From: Clostridia bacterium
GTDB lineage: Bacteria > Bacillota > Clostridia > Christensenellales > UBA1242
NCBI GenBank assembly: GCA_017537515.1
Contig: JAFYKO010000169.1
Coordinates: forward strand, 1-6,313
DNA: 6,313 bases
Direction: 5' to 3'
The notes below the pieces were generated by a model. That model made no database searches, had not been told where the DNA came from, and worked only from the letters and a program-made list of their open reading frames with translations. Made by a program: the position numbers and the translations under genes. Each line of letters begins with the position of its first letter. Positions within the stretch are counted from its first letter, which is position 1. Shown here piece after piece: positions 4,953-6,313 of this stretch.

Positions 4953-6313
4953 CTATGCTAAATTCAATATAAAGCTCGGACGGACGCCGATGAAGGCGCG
5001 GTTCCCATAGCTGACGTAGACAGTGCCGTCTTTGTCGACGCTGTAAACGCGGTTCGTGGCGTCGTAGTAGCCGGAGCGGAGCCACCAGTAAGGGGAACTT
5101 GTAGATACGCCGTTTGCTGACGCAAATGGTGTGACATCTCCTTTCAATGCTGTCACCGCTGTGCCCGTACAAATTGGAAAGTAACTCGCTATGTTGTAGC
5201 TATCTGTCCAGTTATAACAAGAGCTATCACCATCAAAGTTTCTGTTGGAACCCAACAGAAACATATTATAATATCCGTTATCTGTTGCCTCTCGTTGTTT
5301 ATAATAACTTGTCGTTTTTATTTGTGTCTGTTGGATGTATTTCCCTGTAACATGCGCGCTACTTGTGTCGTAATATTGACTAAGTCCGCTTATTGTAGCA
5401 AATGTCGCTTGATGCGTTGTCGTACCAGTTGCGCCAGCGGTGTCATTTAAAAATCTCTTTACATCACAGTTTGTGTTTTTCCATTCGTTGCAGTAACTAG
5501 TTGTTGTCGAATCATAGTGATAATACCCAAAATCTTCATTATCTAGTGCTAGTTCGCTTAAGAATAACAACTTGTTTTGTACTGCACCATCAAGTTTTAT
5601 TCTATTGTCTACTAGTGTTAACCTATTGCTATTTGTAGTATTAAATAATGTTGCCGTTGTAGTATTAACTGTTACCGATTCTCCACTTCCGCTGAATGTT
5701 ATACCACCACTTGTGTCTACACCCAATACTATCCAGCGGATTGGCTCAAATGCATAGTATTTACCTCTGGCTAATGCATATTTATTTACACCATTGCTAT
5801 CTGCATAGAAAGTAACTTCATTATTATATGCATAAGTAATAACAGATGTTGGAGTTAAGCCACTTACTACTGATGCATCTATTCCTACATAACTTTGTGG
5901 GTATGTGCCAAATTCACAGTAGTATTTGTAGGCTGTGCCATCTCTAGACGTTGGGGCGGTATACCCAGAGCCTGAATAAGTAACAAATCTGAACACTTCA
6001 GCTTTAACAGTAATTGTAATATTTCCATTAACTTTTGTCCAATCTGTTATTGTAAATACCCCAGTTGAGTAATCCCAAGAATATCCACCAGTTGAGATAT
6101 TTGCAACAGTTATTGTGCTTGGCAACAAATAACCTGTTGTTGGTGTTATAGTTGCGCTATACGAAGTCCCATAGTTTGCATTTGTCGCACCACTTGTTTT
6201 AGAGCATTTTGTGAGGTTGTAGGTGATTGTGTACACCTTAACCCAATTAGCCGTATAAGATTTATTTCCTGTCGACCCTTTTGCAATTGTTACCGAAGTT
6301 TGGGCGGTCGACC
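4953..6313 (-). CDS. C-terminal part of a large secreted/surface protein: InlB-type repeat, beta module, DUF6273-like C-terminal domain
   Basis: The frame is open from the TAG at 4953-4955 through the right edge, giving 452 residues and no start. A GTG at 6234-6236 is internal, because sense codons continue upstream of it. Residues 1-23 (SVTIAKGSTGNKSYTANW) match the end of an InlB B-type/Flg_new repeat. Residues 26-105 are a beta-rich module (YTITYNL, then GTSYSATITP, TGYLLPSTITV, ITITVKAE). From about 120 to 452 comes a domain I assign to DUF6273, a C-type-lectin/FGE-like type: CEFGTYPQSYVG, FEPIRWIVLG, LLFLSELAL, EWKNTNCDVKRFLND, WWLRSGYYDA (409-418) and closing GVRPSFILNLA. Such proteins are probably extracellular and ligand-binding; that is inference, as the signal peptide lies outside. 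There is no LPxTG motif or membrane anchor at the C-terminus. Four or more cysteines could form disulfides. The last 120 coding bases are sharply GC-richer than the rest. A terminator follows directly. Confidence 0.88.
   Translation of the reverse strand, partial: STAQTSVTIAKGSTGNKSYTANWVKVYTITYNLTKCSKTSGATNANYGTSYSATITPTTGYLLPSTITVANISTGGYSWDYSTGVFTITDWTKVNGNITITVKAEVFRFVTYSGSGYTAPTSRDGTAYKYYCEFGTYPQSYVGIDASVVSGLTPTSVITYAYNNEVTFYADSNGVNKYALARGKYYAFEPIRWIVLGVDTSGGITFSGSGESVTVNTTTATLFNTTNSNRLTLVDNRIKLDGAVQNKLLFLSELALDNEDFGYYHYDSTTTSYCNEWKNTNCDVKRFLNDTAGATGTTTHQATFATISGLSQYYDTSSAHVTGKYIQQTQIKTTSYYKQREATDNGYYNMFLLGSNRNFDGDSSCYNWTDSYNIASYFPICTGTAVTALKGDVTPFASANGVSTSSPYWWLRSGYYDATNRVYSVDKDGTVYVSYGNRAFIGVRPSFILNLA
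4971..5090 (-). other. GC-rich 3'-terminal coding cassette, possible variable region
   Basis: These 120 bases encode YWWLRSGYYDA through GVRPSF, the last strands of the lectin-like domain. By hand count they are 73/120 G+C (61%), against 55/160 (34%) for 5171-5330 of the same gene; 5101-5170 is intermediate (37/70). From the first Trp of WWLRS to the end, 28 of 44 codons end in C and 6 in G, whereas a 40-codon stretch around 5725-5845 has 9 ending in G or C. The composition switches back to AT-rich in the last six codons. This looks like DNA of separate origin or under a separate copying process. Candidates are a retroelement-diversified variable region, gene conversion among paralogues, or transfer. 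Confidence 0.5.

Noticed and set aside
4573..5010. 145-residue plus-strand frame overlapping rubrerythrin
   Set aside because: It is out of frame with rubrerythrin, runs through the strong terminator, and looks like no protein family.
4903..5172. Arg-rich 89-residue minus-strand frame
   Set aside because: It overlaps the 3' end of the surface protein in another frame and crosses the terminator; its arginines reflect the GC-rich segment.
4953..6236. Complete 427-residue gene starting at GTG 6236
   Set aside because: Sense codons continue in frame to the window edge and encode the end of an InlB-type repeat; no ribosome site supports the GTG.
1..6313. tRNA, rRNA, CRISPR array, insertion sequence, reverse transcriptase or riboswitch
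   Set aside because: No cloverleaf, regular spaced repeat array, transposase or reverse transcriptase motif was found on either strand by reading.

Overview
The window looks like chromosome from a low-GC, anaerobic Gram-positive-type bacterium, probably a Bacillota or gut-associated Clostridia/Bacilli relative. The evidence is AT-rich intergenic DNA, strong AGGAG-type ribosome sites, near-consensus sigma-A promoters with 17-base spacers, a rubrerythrin, and the end of a large secreted-type protein with InlB-like repeats. TGA is used as a stop (rubrerythrin), so the standard bacterial code fits. The exact lineage cannot be fixed from this window.

Layout, left to right. Bases 1-376 (minus) hold the N-terminal 125 residues of TsaD, a tRNA-modification enzyme cut by the window edge. 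A terminator at 443-472 separates it from a small PH/GRAM-like protein of unknown function (478-972, minus). Next come two GT4-type glycosyltransferases (1060-2226 and 2297-3466, both minus) and an unrecognised helical protein with a basic, proline-rich tail (3493-4140, minus). The helical protein and the first glycosyltransferase are read from a textbook promoter at 4157-4185. The second glycosyltransferase has its own promoter at 2258-2286. I infer a small envelope glycolipid or glycan module, possibly with the PH-like protein as a membrane-associated partner.

A divergent, perfect-consensus promoter (4223-4251) drives rubrerythrin (4281-4811, plus), a diiron/rubredoxin-type peroxidase for oxidative stress, closed by a strong terminator at 4826-4851. 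Facing it is the C-terminal 452 residues of a much larger extracellular-type protein (4953 to beyond 6313, minus). It carries the tail of an InlB/Flg_new-type repeat, a beta-rich module, and a C-terminal domain I assign to the DUF6273 type (C-type-lectin/FGE-like WWLRS...GVRP ending). A bidirectional terminator hairpin lies seven bases past its stop codon.

The most unusual signal is at the 3' end of that last gene. About 120 bases (4971-5090) are 61% GC with C-ending codons, while the same gene 100-250 bases further upstream is about 34% GC. The size, the position at the extreme C-terminus of a lectin-like fold, and the hairpin just downstream resemble the variable region of a diversity-generating retroelement target or a gene-conversion cassette. 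No reverse transcriptase or template repeat is in this window, so this remains a hypothesis.

Three start or extent corrections matter: the helical protein starts at 4140, not at a TTG that is really the -35 box; the 1060 glycosyltransferase starts at 2226; and the surface protein has no start in the window.
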